Shown: positions 34,711 through 44,080 of the stretch, one piece after another
Layout: the number at the start of each line of letters is the position of its first letter
How positions within the stretch are numbered: the first letter of the stretch is position 1
Source of the DNA: Rhodonellum sp041748555
GTDB taxonomy: Bacteria; Bacteroidota; Bacteroidia; Cytophagales; Cyclobacteriaceae
NCBI GenBank assembly: GCA_041748555.1
Contig: JBGTDA010000115.1
Location: 1 to 64,000, forward strand
DNA length: 64,000 nt
Reading direction: 5' to 3'
The notes under the pieces: model-generated
What the model was told of the DNA's origin: nothing
Database searches by the model: none
What the model saw: the letters and a program-made list of their open reading frames with translations, nothing else
Translations under genes and position numbers: made by a program

Positions 34711-36306
34711 ATGTCTTCCCTACGCGTTGTTTCGTGCTTTTTTACAATCATTATATTCAACTGTGTTTTTTTGCATCGGACGTGGGCCCAACAGGACTCC
34801 CTGACTCAATTGCAATTTGAAAAAATCATACTTTCCGAAAACCGGATTCAGGGACTTCAATATCAGCTTGATGTAAACCTCCCAAACAAATCATTTGATT
34901 TATCAGGTTTGGGAATGAAAAAAATCCAAGGATCCCCATCCGTATGGTCAACTGATACGCTTTATACTTTCAGTATGGTAAAAGAAGTCCGGGACTCGAT
35001 TTCAACATTATATAATCTAGAGGTAAATCTGCATTATTATCTATTTGACAAGAAGGTTGCTTTATCTGCAGCTAAAGCATATGTGGAAAGCATTATCAGA
35101 AACCAAATTTTCATTCCTTCCGGAATTGCTGAAGAATCTGATGCAAATGAGGGACAGTTAATAGTAAAAGGGGCCAAATTGCCTTATAAACCCTTTTATA
35201 AACTAAAAGCAAAAATATTGAATGAAATCAAAATGGTTCTTTTGCTTTCCATTCTTCTGCTTTTTTTAGTCTCTTCATTTATTTTGGTAATTGCCATGTG
35301 GTTCATCAAAATCAAAAAGAATAAAAAGGAAATTCTGTCCAAAAGATTTAAGCAGCTGTCGTACGGCCCAATTTCCACGTTGCTTTTTGAGTATGACCTG
35401 GATCAGCTAAAAGAATTTTCAAAATCCGATCTTGAAGCATTTTTCCCCAAGAAATATCTTTCTAAGAATTTGTTCAAAGATGTGATGATTCAGGAAATCA
35501 TCAGTCTCAACAAAAACATGAAAGGGGATTTTAAGGATAAATTAAAACTGATTTACCGGACACTGGAACTTGATAAGTTTTCCCTTAATAAGCTGAAGCA
35601 AAAACGCTGGGATATTGTCACCATGGGAATAGTAGAGGCAAACGAGATGGATGTCATTGAAGCGGTTCCACTGATAGAAAAATATGTTTCCCATAGCAAT
35701 TTTTACATTAGGTCACATGCAATTTCTTCCCTGTTGAATCTCTCAAATGACAAAAATCTGATGGTGCTGGCGCAGCAAAAGTATTTGCTTTCCAAATGGC
35801 AGCAGATGATTTATTTGCGGATAATCAAGTTCCTTACGATAAGGGATACGGTTAAAATCATTTTCCTGCTGGAATCCGAAAACGAATCGGTAAGGATTTT
35901 TGGGATAAAGCTGGTGAGATATCTCGGAAGATTGGATAGAATTTTGAAACTCTCCGAGATGTTTCCATCTGCGGGAAATGCTGAAAAGGTGGAAATTCTG
36001 AAGAGTTATAATGCCTTAAATGCTGTTCACCACATTGAACAGGTCCATGATGCTTTATTTTCGGAGGATCCCTATGTCTCTCTCTGCGCAATCAAGACAC
36101 TTGAAAACCTTGGGAATGACCACTCCCAAGCATTGCTTATGGAAAAATTGAGAGGTTTAATGGATTTTGAGTTTAAAAAGGCGATTCTAACAAGTCTCTA
36201 CACACTAAATAAAACGGCGTTTTACGATATCATCGCAGGTGATCGGGATGAAGAGGTGGATAAAATATGTTTGCATCTGGAAGACCCTGTCCTGACCCAT
36301 GTATAG
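34711..36306 (+). CDS. Membrane-anchored HEAT-repeat protein
   Basis: A 531-residue protein with a signal sequence (to about residue 27, TWAQQ), a periplasmic part (28-170), one membrane helix (174-199), a basic stop-transfer (KIKKNKK) and a cytoplasmic alpha-helical part with HEAT-like repeats (about 300-520; e.g. FYIRSHAISSLLNL, VRIFGIKLVRYLG, YVSLCAIKTLENLG). HEAT arrays mediate protein contacts, so it could join the response regulator to the synthase. It overlaps the glycosyltransferase start by 8 nt. No catalytic motif seen; name is by structure only. Confidence 0.75.
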   Translation: MSSLRVVSCFFTIIIFNCVFLHRTWAQQDSLTQLQFEKIILSENRIQGLQYQLDVNLPNKSFDLSGLGMKKIQGSPSVWSTDTLYTFSMVKEVRDSISTLYNLEVNLHYYLFDKKVALSAAKAYVESIIRNQIFIPSGIAEESDANEGQLIVKGAKLPYKPFYKLKAKILNEIKMVLLLSILLLFLVSSFILVIAMWFIKIKKNKKEILSKRFKQLSYGPISTLLFEYDLDQLKEFSKSDLEAFFPKKYLSKNLFKDVMIQEIISLNKNMKGDFKDKLKLIYRTLELDKFSLNKLKQKRWDIVTMGIVEANEMDVIEAVPLIEKYVSHSNFYIRSHAISSLLNLSNDKNLMVLAQQKYLLSKWQQMIYLRIIKFLTIRDTVKIIFLLESENESVRIFGIKLVRYLGRLDRILKLSEMFPSAGNAEKVEILKSYNALNAVHHIEQVHDALFSEDPYVSLCAIKTLENLGNDHSQALLMEKLRGLMDFEFKKAILTSLYTLNKTAFYDIIAGDRDEEVDKICLHLEDPVLTHV

Positions 36307-37759
36307 TTTATTGTTCAGCATAGTGATGGAAATATTCGGGATTCTTTTCCTCTTGTATAGCTTTTCCATCATTTTCATTTATATCCTGATTACGGTATTA
36401 TCGGCAATGGAAATGCGTGATCACCTGTGGAGAAACAAATTCGCAGATTATAAGGATATCATTACTTCTCCACTTGCGCCGGGGATTTCCATAATTGCTC
36501 CTGCCTATAATGAAGGAAGTACAATTGTGCAGAATACAAAAAGCCTATTGACTTTACATTATGGGAGATTCGAGGTGATTCTGGTAAGTGACGGCTCCAA
36601 AGATGATTCTGTGCAGCAGATGATTGATAAGTTCGACTTGGTAAAAACAAATTATGCTTATCATCCAACCATTCCTTCCAAACCTGTTCGGGCCATATAC
36701 AAATCCACCAATCCCAGCTATTCCAAATTGACCCTGATCGATAAAGAAAACGGAGGAAAAGCTGATGCTCTGAACGTGGGCATCAATGTTTCTTCACTGG
36801 AAATCATAGCCTGTATAGATGTGGATTGTATTCTGGCCAGTGATTCACTGACCCGGATGATGCGGCCGTTTATGGAAGAATCAAACAGAAAAGTGATCGC
36901 TGTAGGTGGGGTCATCGGTGTTGCCAACAACTGTGAGGTCAAAGACGGAACCGTTACAAAGTATAGATTACCTGACTCGATGTTTGGACGGTTTCAGGTG
37001 ATTGAATATTTCAGGGCATTTTTGATGGGCCGATTGGCTTGGAGCAGAATAAATGGATTGATGTTGATTTCAGGCGCATTCGGGTTTTTCAACAGGGAAC
37101 TGGTGCTTAAAGTGGGTGGATATTTTCCAAAAACTGTGGGCGAAGATATGGAGCTGGTGGTGAGGATGAGGCGATACATGGAGGAACAAAAGTTGCCTTA
37201 TAAAGTGGCATTTATTCCTGATCCCCTTTGCTGGACCGAGGTGCCCGAATCTGCTGAAATCCTCTCCCGCCAAAGAAACCGATGGATGCGGGGAACTATA
37301 GAAACTTTGCAGCTGCACAAAAAATTAAGTTTAAATCCCAATTATGGTTTGATGGGATTAGTTTCTTTCCCCTTTTGGAATTTGTTTGAAAAGACAGCAC
37401 CCATAATGGAGACCTTGGGATTGACCTATACCTTAATAATGATAATTACAGGTGATATCAGTGCATTATATTTCATAGGCTTGTTTATTTTGATTTACTT
37501 TTTTTCCATCATGATTTCCTCGTTCAGTATACTGTTTGAACAGATAGCATACAATAACTATAAGAATAAGGAGGATCTCAACAAGCTTATCCAAACAATG
37601 TTGTTGGAGCCTTTCATTATTCATCCCAGGGTTGTCTGGTGGGGAATCAAGGGACATTGGGATTTTATAAAGGGTAAAGGTGGCTGGGGTGTAATGATCC
37701 GAAAAGGTTTCAATAAAGCAACCGACAAACAAGAAATAAAGACAAACGAGGCAGCATAA
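36299..37759 (+). CDS. Processive family-2 glycosyltransferase (PgaC/cellulose-synthase type)
   Basis: A 486-residue inner-membrane glycosyltransferase. An N-terminal helix (5-35) is followed by the GT-A domain with IIAPAYNEGST (65-75), LVSDGS (95-100), GGKADALNVG (152-161), the DxD-type DVD (174-176), the catalytic-base Asp in GEDMEL (281-286) and QRNRWMRG (325-332), then three C-terminal membrane helices. These are the landmarks of processive synthases such as PgaC that extrude the polymer as it is made. There is no PilZ domain. Overlap with the HEAT gene and an 8-bp gap to the barrel gene show an operon. Confidence 0.9.
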   Translation: MYSLLFSIVMEIFGILFLLYSFSIIFIYILITVLSAMEMRDHLWRNKFADYKDIITSPLAPGISIIAPAYNEGSTIVQNTKSLLTLHYGRFEVILVSDGSKDDSVQQMIDKFDLVKTNYAYHPTIPSKPVRAIYKSTNPSYSKLTLIDKENGGKADALNVGINVSSLEIIACIDVDCILASDSLTRMMRPFMEESNRKVIAVGGVIGVANNCEVKDGTVTKYRLPDSMFGRFQVIEYFRAFLMGRLAWSRINGLMLISGAFGFFNRELVLKVGGYFPKTVGEDMELVVRMRRYMEEQKLPYKVAFIPDPLCWTEVPESAEILSRQRNRWMRGTIETLQLHKKLSLNPNYGLMGLVSFPFWNLFEKTAPIMETLGLTYTLIMIITGDISALYFIGLFILIYFFSIMISSFSILFEQIAYNNYKNKEDLNKLIQTMLLEPFIIHPRVVWWGIKGHWDFIKGKGGWGVMIRKGFNKATDKQEIKTNEAA

Positions 37760-37767
37760 TCCTATTC

Positions 37768-39012
37768 ATGATGTATCCAAAACACCACCCTTTTATATTA
37801 TGTTCTTTTTTGATCCTGATGCTGTTTTCGGTTGCGGTAAAGGGACAGGAAAATTTTGATCCCGACGCAAAATATCTTGAAGCAAGAAAATTGATTCTGG
37901 AAGGGAAAAGGGCAGAAGGTAGGAAAATAGCTTTTGATATTCTGGATCACTATCCAACTTATGCCGATGTCCTGATATTGGTTGGCAGGTCCTATAGCTG
38001 GGATGGACAATATGATTCAGCATCTGTAAATTTTGAAAAGGCACTTCTTGCAAGTCCTGAATATGAAGATGCATATGTGGCATATATTGACAATCTTTTT
38101 TGGAAAGAGGATTTGGAGAAAGCAAAGGAAATCATCGATTTGGGAATAAATAAACTAGGAGATCGTGCCGTTTCGCTACAATACCGTCTGTCGAGGCATT
38201 TTTATTTTCAGGAGGATTATAATCAGGCATTGGATCTGGCAGAACAGATTTTTGAAAAAAAACCTAAGATTGAAGGATTATTGAATTATATCCAGAACCT
38301 TAGAAGGTTGAGCCGGGTCAATGCGGTGGGTGCTACATATGATCATGATTCCTTTAGGGGCCAGATAACAACTTGGAACACTTATTCTCTATATGGAAGA
38401 ACAAGAACATCCTTAACGGGAACACTGATTGCCAGAGTTACACAATCCTATAGATTTGACGGAAAAGGGACCCAATTTGAATTGGATGCTTATCCATCAC
38501 TGGGTAAAAACTCCTATGGTTATTTTAATATCGGGTATTCTGAAGCGTTTTTCTTTCCAAACTACAGATTCGGAACAAGTATTTATTGGAATCTTCCAAA
38601 AGCTTTTGAGCTGGAGGCGGGGTACCGATACCTGAAGTTTTCGGAGGCTACGCATATTTTCACGGGATCCATTGGAAAATACGTCAGTAACTGGTGGTTC
38701 AATTTCCGCATGAATCTGGTGCCCGGCAATGAAGGGAACTCAGTCAGCGGAAATCTCCAAACACGCTATTATTTTAAAAGTGCAGAGGATTTTTTCAGCA
38801 TCCAGCTGAGTACAGGAGTTTCTCCGGATGAGGAGAATCGGGACTTACAATCCCAATTATTGAATTCATACCGGGCCCGGCTGGGTTATCAACAGCTTTG
38901 GACAGATCGATGGATGGGATTTGGTTTTATTGGATATTCCCGCGATGAGATAAAAAATGGGAATTCCAGGTATAACCTCAATATATCTTTGGGAGCTGAA
39001 TTCAGATTCTAA
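37768..39012 (+). CDS. TPR plus YaiO-type outer-membrane beta-barrel
   Basis: A 414-residue exported protein (signal ends VKGQ) with TPR-like helices from about 25 to 180 (KYLEARKLILEGKRAEG, LILVGRSYSWDGQYDSASVNFEKAL) and a C-terminal barrel from about 185 to the end (VNAVGATYDHDSFRG ... LSLGAEFRF-type last strand ending in Phe). This TPR-barrel order is that of polysaccharide export porins such as PgaA, and of the YaiO family. It would carry the polymer across the outer membrane. Either of two adjacent ATGs (37768, 37771) can be the start. Stop overlaps the next ATG (TAATG). Confidence 0.83.
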   Translation: MMYPKHHPFILCSFLILMLFSVAVKGQENFDPDAKYLEARKLILEGKRAEGRKIAFDILDHYPTYADVLILVGRSYSWDGQYDSASVNFEKALLASPEYEDAYVAYIDNLFWKEDLEKAKEIIDLGINKLGDRAVSLQYRLSRHFYFQEDYNQALDLAEQIFEKKPKIEGLLNYIQNLRRLSRVNAVGATYDHDSFRGQITTWNTYSLYGRTRTSLTGTLIARVTQSYRFDGKGTQFELDAYPSLGKNSYGYFNIGYSEAFFFPNYRFGTSIYWNLPKAFELEAGYRYLKFSEATHIFTGSIGKYVSNWWFNFRMNLVPGNEGNSVSGNLQTRYYFKSAEDFFSIQLSTGVSPDEENRDLQSQLLNSYRARLGYQQLWTDRWMGFGFIGYSRDEIKNGNSRYNLNISLGAEFRF

Positions 39013-40202
39013 TGGGAAAACCTCTGGAAAATTTTTTACCTAACGAGCTCAGAATATTCCTGAAATGGGTCTTTGTTTTCATGTTTATATTTTTGGTTTT
39101 TCCTTTGACAAGCCTTTTGATTTGGCAGCTATTGCCAAAGGAAAAAATGGAAGTAATCATCCTCGACAAAACGGTTGTTGACAAAGATTTTCGGGAACAT
39201 CACGCCATCCATTGGACGCTCAACCACCTGAAATATGTAAATGGAAATGGCATATCCTTTGACCACAAAAAAGATTTTTTCGGGTTTTTTCCTGAAGGAG
39301 AAAACAGTTATAAGATCCATGATTTTCAAAATATAGATGATCAAAAAACGGATGAACTTATCGCCGGGTCTTCGCTGATCTATATAGCAGATACTTACGG
39401 GGTATATAAGAATGATTTTACATCCGTATCAACGTCAGAACTTTCGGCTAAAATCTATGGAGGGATGGTGCAGAAAGATGTGGATTTCTTAAAGAAGGCT
39501 TACGAGGCCGAAAAAACAATCATTGCTGAATTCAACACAGTGGCATCCCCAACAAAGAAAAACATCAGGAATGAATTCGAAAATCTGATCGGTTTCAGGT
39601 GGACAGGTTGGATAGCCAGATATTTTGATGAGCTGGATACAATGATCAATAAAGAAGTGCCTGAGTGGATAATTGAGGCATATAAAGAACAACATGACAA
39701 TCAGTGGGCATTATTGGGGTCGGGATTGGTTTTTCTCCATGAATACGGGCGGATCGAGATTTTCGAAAACGGTAGACATACAGGTGTAAAGGTTCCCAAT
39801 ATCCAATCAAGCCTTCAAAGCCAACAAAAGTACGGAATTCCCAAGACGGTAAAATATCCGTATTGGTTTGATGTTATTCTGGTGAGCAGAGACTTTGAGG
39901 TTATTTCCTATTATGATATTGAACCGACTGCTGAAGGTCTTGAAATGCTGAGGGATATGGGATTGCCCAGATATTTTCCTGCGGCTGTGGTTAAGGCAAA
40001 CGGAAAAGGAAAAATCTACTATTTCTCAGGGGATTTTGCCGATAATCCGATAGCCAACAGTTCCTATAAATATTATGGTGTGGCAGGATTATGGAGAATG
40101 TTTCTTCAGGCAGATGATTATTCCCATCGGGGAAGTTTTTTTTGGAATTATTACTTCCCTCTGATGGAGAATATTCTTGAAGTAATAGAGGCCGAAGATT
40201 AA
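39012..40202 (+). CDS. Unrecognised membrane-anchored protein of the polysaccharide-like locus
   Basis: A 396-residue protein with one N-terminal membrane helix (about 15-40) and a large periplasmic part. I do not recognise the family. The mature part starts with an alternating strand/helix pattern (MEVIILDKTVV, HAIHWTLNHLKYVNG), later has EFENLIGFRWTGWIARYF, LLGSGLVFLHEYGRIEIFE, and ends GLWRMFLQAD...FFWNYYFPLMENILE. The strand order suggests an alpha/beta, perhaps class I amidotransferase- or deacetylase-like fold, but no catalytic motif is evident. Being the last gene of the operon, it may modify or guide the polymer in the periplasm. Confidence 0.7.
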   Translation: MGKPLENFLPNELRIFLKWVFVFMFIFLVFPLTSLLIWQLLPKEKMEVIILDKTVVDKDFREHHAIHWTLNHLKYVNGNGISFDHKKDFFGFFPEGENSYKIHDFQNIDDQKTDELIAGSSLIYIADTYGVYKNDFTSVSTSELSAKIYGGMVQKDVDFLKKAYEAEKTIIAEFNTVASPTKKNIRNEFENLIGFRWTGWIARYFDELDTMINKEVPEWIIEAYKEQHDNQWALLGSGLVFLHEYGRIEIFENGRHTGVKVPNIQSSLQSQQKYGIPKTVKYPYWFDVILVSRDFEVISYYDIEPTAEGLEMLRDMGLPRYFPAAVVKANGKGKIYYFSGDFADNPIANSSYKYYGVAGLWRMFLQADDYSHRGSFFWNYYFPLMENILEVIEAED

Positions 40203-40217
40203 ATTTTTTCCCTGAAA

Positions 40218-42248
40218 TTATTTTCCATCCGGTGTGGACGATTTTAATGGATCGGGAATGATTCTGTTAAAATCAATGACAAAGCTGTTGGAACTTTTGT
40301 AGTCCTCAAAAAGCATGGTAAGCTTATCCCGTATAACTATGTCTTCAACCGGATCAAGATTCATATTGTCTGAAAGAATAAACAGCTGATTATCCGAAAG
40401 TACATATTCCCCGTCGATGTATTCCAACAGTTGGTTTTTGTTTCTCATGAATGGATTGGAAATCAATGAACGGAATACGGCAGAAGTATCCAAAACATAT
40501 CCTTTCCAGGCAACTTCAGAAGGTAGATCCATTTCAAACCTGTTCGAAAGCAGTGACAAGAGTGTGGGAGTTATTTCATAATGGGTGGTCACCCCATGCA
40601 TCCGTTTTGTTCGTTTTAATTTTGGTGAATAGATAAGAAGCGGAACGTGGAATCTGTCAATCCTTGTTGACATGGGCACTTCAGGAAGTCTATGGTCTCC
40701 TGTTACGATGAATATGGTGTTTTCATAATTCGGCCTTTTCCTGTATATTTCAAAAAATTCACGGATGGCATCATCTGCATAAATGACACTCGTATATACT
40801 TCCTGATAATTTAAATAACCCGGCATATTATCCGGAGTTACTTTTAGCGTATTTGTCAGGTGATCCAAAAACATTCGGTTGTAGATTTCCTGGTCAGGAA
40901 CAATATAAGGATCATGGGAAGTTTGGGTCTGAAAGATACTCATCCGTGGCTTTTCCGAATCTTCGGGAATTTTTCTGATCCCGTTTTGAAACATGGCTTT
41001 GTCAGGATATCCCCAAGAAAAACCAGAGGTGGATGGGGTTACTTTGAAATCCGCATCAAATGAATCAAGACCTATGGCCTGATCGATATCCTGATATTTT
41101 AGAAATGAACCCACTTTGTCAAAATTGATATCTGCCCCAATGTTGAAATTCGTGTGGTATCCATTGTGCTTCAGCAGGGAAAACAAGGTTAGATGGTCAG
41201 GGAGGTTGGGAGCTTCTTCCATAAAACCGTTTTTTGCAAAAGGAAGTGAACCGAATAATCCTGTTAGAATTCCGAATGTCCTTCCTGTTGTAGAAAGATT
41301 GTTTTTCCAATAAAGACTATGATCACTCAAGGAATCCAGGAATGGGGTAAAGCTTCCCAAATAAGCGTCCTCTCCGGAATATGCCTTTCCAAGACTTTCA
41401 ACTATAATGAATACAAGATCTGGTTTGCCGTCAAACTTATCAAAAAAAGGACCCAGCACGTCCGGATAATTGTTTTCGTGAAGAAAAGGATATTCAGTAT
41501 CTGTGAATTTTTTATTTACGAGTAAATTTTCACCTCCTTCTGAAGGGAGGTAAAAATCAAAGTAGCGATTGCTGGCAGACGAAAAATAATTATAAGATTG
41601 ATTATAAAGGTAATAGGACTTGTTGATCTTGAGGTTGGATTCAACCTCAGCCACGCGACTTTTTTCTGTCCCGCTCAAGAAGTTGAACATGATAACATAC
41701 AGGTAACAGCAGGCACTCAATATAAGGAAGGAATTTAAATGTAAAGGAACTCTTTTACCCAGTCCGGTAATTATATATATTGAGAAAAGAATAATCAGAA
41801 TGATAAACGAGTTGGTAAACGTCAAAGCTCCGGATGCGCGGACAGTCATGAACATGTCGTTCAGGGAATAGGCAAATAAATCTTCACCCAGCGGCAAAAG
41901 CATTTTTGTGAAATAAAAAACAAGAGCAGCATGAATGACAATCAGAATCGTCAGGATAATCCTGGTAAGAACATGAATGGTTTTGGGGGCAAAAAAACCG
42001 ATGCTGATGTAGAGGAACAGCAAAATCCCCAAAATATAAAAGCCCCATTCAAAATCATAGAACAACCCGGAAGACAAAATCAAAACAGGTTTGAAATCCA
42101 ATGGATGTACTTTAAATACCCAAATCACCTCTATTATCCTCAACAATACAACTACCAAAAGGTAAATTATACCAACTTTCCAAAATTTTATAAAATTGGT
42201 TTTTAGGTTATCGAGAAAACTGGATTTAATTTCTGCGTAATCGGACAT
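40218..42248 (-). CDS. LTA synthase-like phosphoglycerol transferase/sulfatase-fold membrane protein
   Basis: A 676-residue inner-membrane protein with about five N-terminal helices (to about 185) and a C-terminal sulfatase-fold domain outside. Active-site features of LtaS/OpgB-type enzymes are present: Glu in IIVESLGKAYSG, nucleophile Thr in STTGRTFGILTG, FNIGAD, and TGDHRLPEVP with Asp-His. It would transfer phosphoglycerol or phosphoethanolamine from a lipid to a glycan or lipid A-like acceptor. It converges on the glycosyltransferase locus 15 bp away, so it may decorate that polymer, though it is transcribed separately. Confidence 0.86.
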   Translation of the reverse strand: MSDYAEIKSSFLDNLKTNFIKFWKVGIIYLLVVVLLRIIEVIWVFKVHPLDFKPVLILSSGLFYDFEWGFYILGILLFLYISIGFFAPKTIHVLTRIILTILIVIHAALVFYFTKMLLPLGEDLFAYSLNDMFMTVRASGALTFTNSFIILIILFSIYIITGLGKRVPLHLNSFLILSACCYLYVIMFNFLSGTEKSRVAEVESNLKINKSYYLYNQSYNYFSSASNRYFDFYLPSEGGENLLVNKKFTDTEYPFLHENNYPDVLGPFFDKFDGKPDLVFIIVESLGKAYSGEDAYLGSFTPFLDSLSDHSLYWKNNLSTTGRTFGILTGLFGSLPFAKNGFMEEAPNLPDHLTLFSLLKHNGYHTNFNIGADINFDKVGSFLKYQDIDQAIGLDSFDADFKVTPSTSGFSWGYPDKAMFQNGIRKIPEDSEKPRMSIFQTQTSHDPYIVPDQEIYNRMFLDHLTNTLKVTPDNMPGYLNYQEVYTSVIYADDAIREFFEIYRKRPNYENTIFIVTGDHRLPEVPMSTRIDRFHVPLLIYSPKLKRTKRMHGVTTHYEITPTLLSLLSNRFEMDLPSEVAWKGYVLDTSAVFRSLISNPFMRNKNQLLEYIDGEYVLSDNQLFILSDNMNLDPVEDIVIRDKLTMLFEDYKSSNSFVIDFNRIIPDPLKSSTPDGK

Positions 42249-42341
42249 TTGGGTAATTTCCTGGGCGGGATGGTATTGGCGATCAAATTATTCCATAATT
42301 TTTTCTAAAATACCTATATTGCATGATTATACAATAATTAT

Positions 42342-42884
42342 ATGAACAAAGGTACGCTGCTTAAAGAGCTTTTTTCGAATTTATCCACCACAGGTGCTGT
42401 GACATTTAGCTCAAAGGCACTGGTTAACAAAATGTTATCATACGCAGATTTTAAAGGTGCAAAACTGATTGTGGAACTAGGTGGCGGTGATGGTAGTATC
42501 ACCCAAGGTATTGTAAATAGAATGGACCCGGATGCCCAGCTGTTGGTTTTTGAAATCAGCCAGAATTTTTGTGACAATCTGGAAAAAATCTTTCCTCAGA
42601 AAAATGTGCATATCATCTGTGACTCTGCAGAAAACATCGATAAATATGTGAACGGAATTAAAGCGGAATTGATTTTTTCTTCATTGCCCTTCAGTCTGAT
42701 TCCGAAAGCGGTAAGAGATCAGATATTTGTCAAGAGTAGAAATACTGTTTCAGAACGGGGTCAGTTTATTCAGATCTGTTATTCATATCTTTTGAAATAC
42801 CAGTTTGCCAACCACTTCACTGAAATCAGAACAGTATTTACCCTCAAAAATTTTCCGCCTGCTTTTATCATGATCTGCAATTAA
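42342..42884 (+). CDS. Class I SAM methyltransferase, phospholipid N-methyltransferase-like
   Basis: A 180-residue Rossmann methyltransferase. The SAM-binding motif IVELGGGDGSITQGI and following acidic VFEIS are clear; FSSLPFSLIP occupies the catalytic motif IV place. The N-terminal NLSTTGAVTFSSKALVNKML resembles PmtA-type phosphatidylethanolamine methyltransferases and KsgA-like enzymes. Phospholipid methylation is the better guess given the short length. Divergent from the LtaS-like gene with a 93-bp gap. Confidence 0.72.
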   Translation: MNKGTLLKELFSNLSTTGAVTFSSKALVNKMLSYADFKGAKLIVELGGGDGSITQGIVNRMDPDAQLLVFEISQNFCDNLEKIFPQKNVHIICDSAENIDKYVNGIKAELIFSSLPFSLIPKAVRDQIFVKSRNTVSERGQFIQICYSYLLKYQFANHFTEIRTVFTLKNFPPAFIMICN

Positions 42885-43062
42885 GTTTTGCTAAAAATCC
42901 TCTTCAGAAGAAACAATTGTTTCAACTGATTTTTTGCAAAACCCATTATTAAGGTTAATAGAATTCAGGTCGGGGAGAGTATCCAAGTTCTTTTAATGGA
43001 TTTTTTAAGTGATAAATATTTTAAATAAAATGGATTTATCTTATTGACCTTATAAAATTGTT

Positions 43063-43320
43063 TTGGACAAAAAGCAACAACTACCAATTTTAAAAATTGC
43101 CATTCTTGAAATGGGACGATTAAAAAAAGGAGAATTTTTTAATCCATTAGAGGTTATACAGTGGATATTCCCCCAAGATTGGAAACATTTTATCCCGGAA
43201 CTAAATGAAGAAGTTGAGAAGCTAATGCATGAGGGTGAAATCCAATTTGCTGAAGATGGTGAAACTGCTTTTCCTTTAGACTTGGAAAAAAATACTATCC
43301 GAATAAAAACAAAGCGGTAA
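43063..43320 (+). CDS. Small DUF3253-like protein
   Basis: An 85-residue protein from a TTG start. The pattern of a helix with IAILEMGRLKKGEFFNPLEVI, a WKHFIPELNEEVEKLMHEGEI winged-helix-like core and the end NTIRIKTKR parallels DUF3253 proteins (Arg-rich helix, DW-x-x-x-x-P, then a final I-R-I strand). That match is by eye and not certain. Coding periodicity is good and the ORF has no better start. Function unknown. Confidence 0.5.
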   Translation: MDKKQQLPILKIAILEMGRLKKGEFFNPLEVIQWIFPQDWKHFIPELNEEVEKLMHEGEIQFAEDGETAFPLDLEKNTIRIKTKR

Positions 43321-43422
43321 ACCAATCAATTATTTTGTTGGTTGTGATTGTTCAGGCCAAGAATTATTTAAGATTTTGGATCTGAAAATTCAATTCATTA
43401 AGACAAAAAATCAATCATAAAT

Positions 43423-43992
43423 ATGCAGGATTTACCTAAAACCAATATAGAAATTCCTCAGGGATATGAGGTGACAACCTTAGGGTCGGGATGCTTTTGG
43501 TGCATTGAGGCCCTTTATCTGAATCTTGAAGGTATAAAAGATGTACTTCCGGGATATAGTGGCGGGCATGTCGCTGATCCAAGTTACCGCCAGGTTACAT
43601 CGGGCACGACCGGTCATGCTGAAGTCATCCGGTTTTATTATGATCCGAAGATTATTTCTTTTAGAGAAATACTTGAAATATTCTGGTTCAGCCATGATCC
43701 AACCACCTTAAACCGTCAGGGTGCTGACGTTGGTCCCCAATATAGATCAGCGGTATTTTATCACACGGAAGCGCAGCGTGAAGATGCAGAAAAGTATAAA
43801 AAGGAGCTCAATGAATCAGGTGCTTACGACAGTCCAATAGTTACAGAGATTACCCCTTTTCACAATTTTTATGAAGCCGAAGATTACCACAGGAATTATT
43901 ATAATCAACATGAATTGCAGCCCTACTGCCAGTTTGTAATCAGACCAAAAGTGGAAAAATTCAAAAAAGTATTTGCTTCAAAAATGAAGTAA
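43423..43992 (+). CDS. msrA: Peptide-methionine (S)-S-oxide reductase
   Basis: A 189-residue MsrA that reduces methionine-S-sulfoxide in proteins or free. The catalytic GCFWCIEA motif gives nucleophile C24, with a second Cys at C27. GYSGGHVADPSYRQV, FWFSHDPTTLNRQGADVGPQYRSA and the DYHRNYYNQH end are all typical (key pieces HDPTTLNRQG, QYRSA). No resolving Cys is seen at the C-terminus besides that in QPYCQFV. Single gene with a short leader. Confidence 0.96.
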   Translation: MQDLPKTNIEIPQGYEVTTLGSGCFWCIEALYLNLEGIKDVLPGYSGGHVADPSYRQVTSGTTGHAEVIRFYYDPKIISFREILEIFWFSHDPTTLNRQGADVGPQYRSAVFYHTEAQREDAEKYKKELNESGAYDSPIVTEITPFHNFYEAEDYHRNYYNQHELQPYCQFVIRPKVEKFKKVFASKMK

Positions 43993-44080
43993 GCAGTAGG
44001 GGTTACAACTGACTTGGGAAAGTTATTTGTCCTTAATCTGTTTTTATTTTACTTTTACAGATATACAAAAGTTGGAAACC

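Noticed and set aside
42910..42923. Terminator at gaaacaattgtttc
   Set aside because: It is a perfect palindrome with only a 5-bp stem and no immediate T run; too weak to call.
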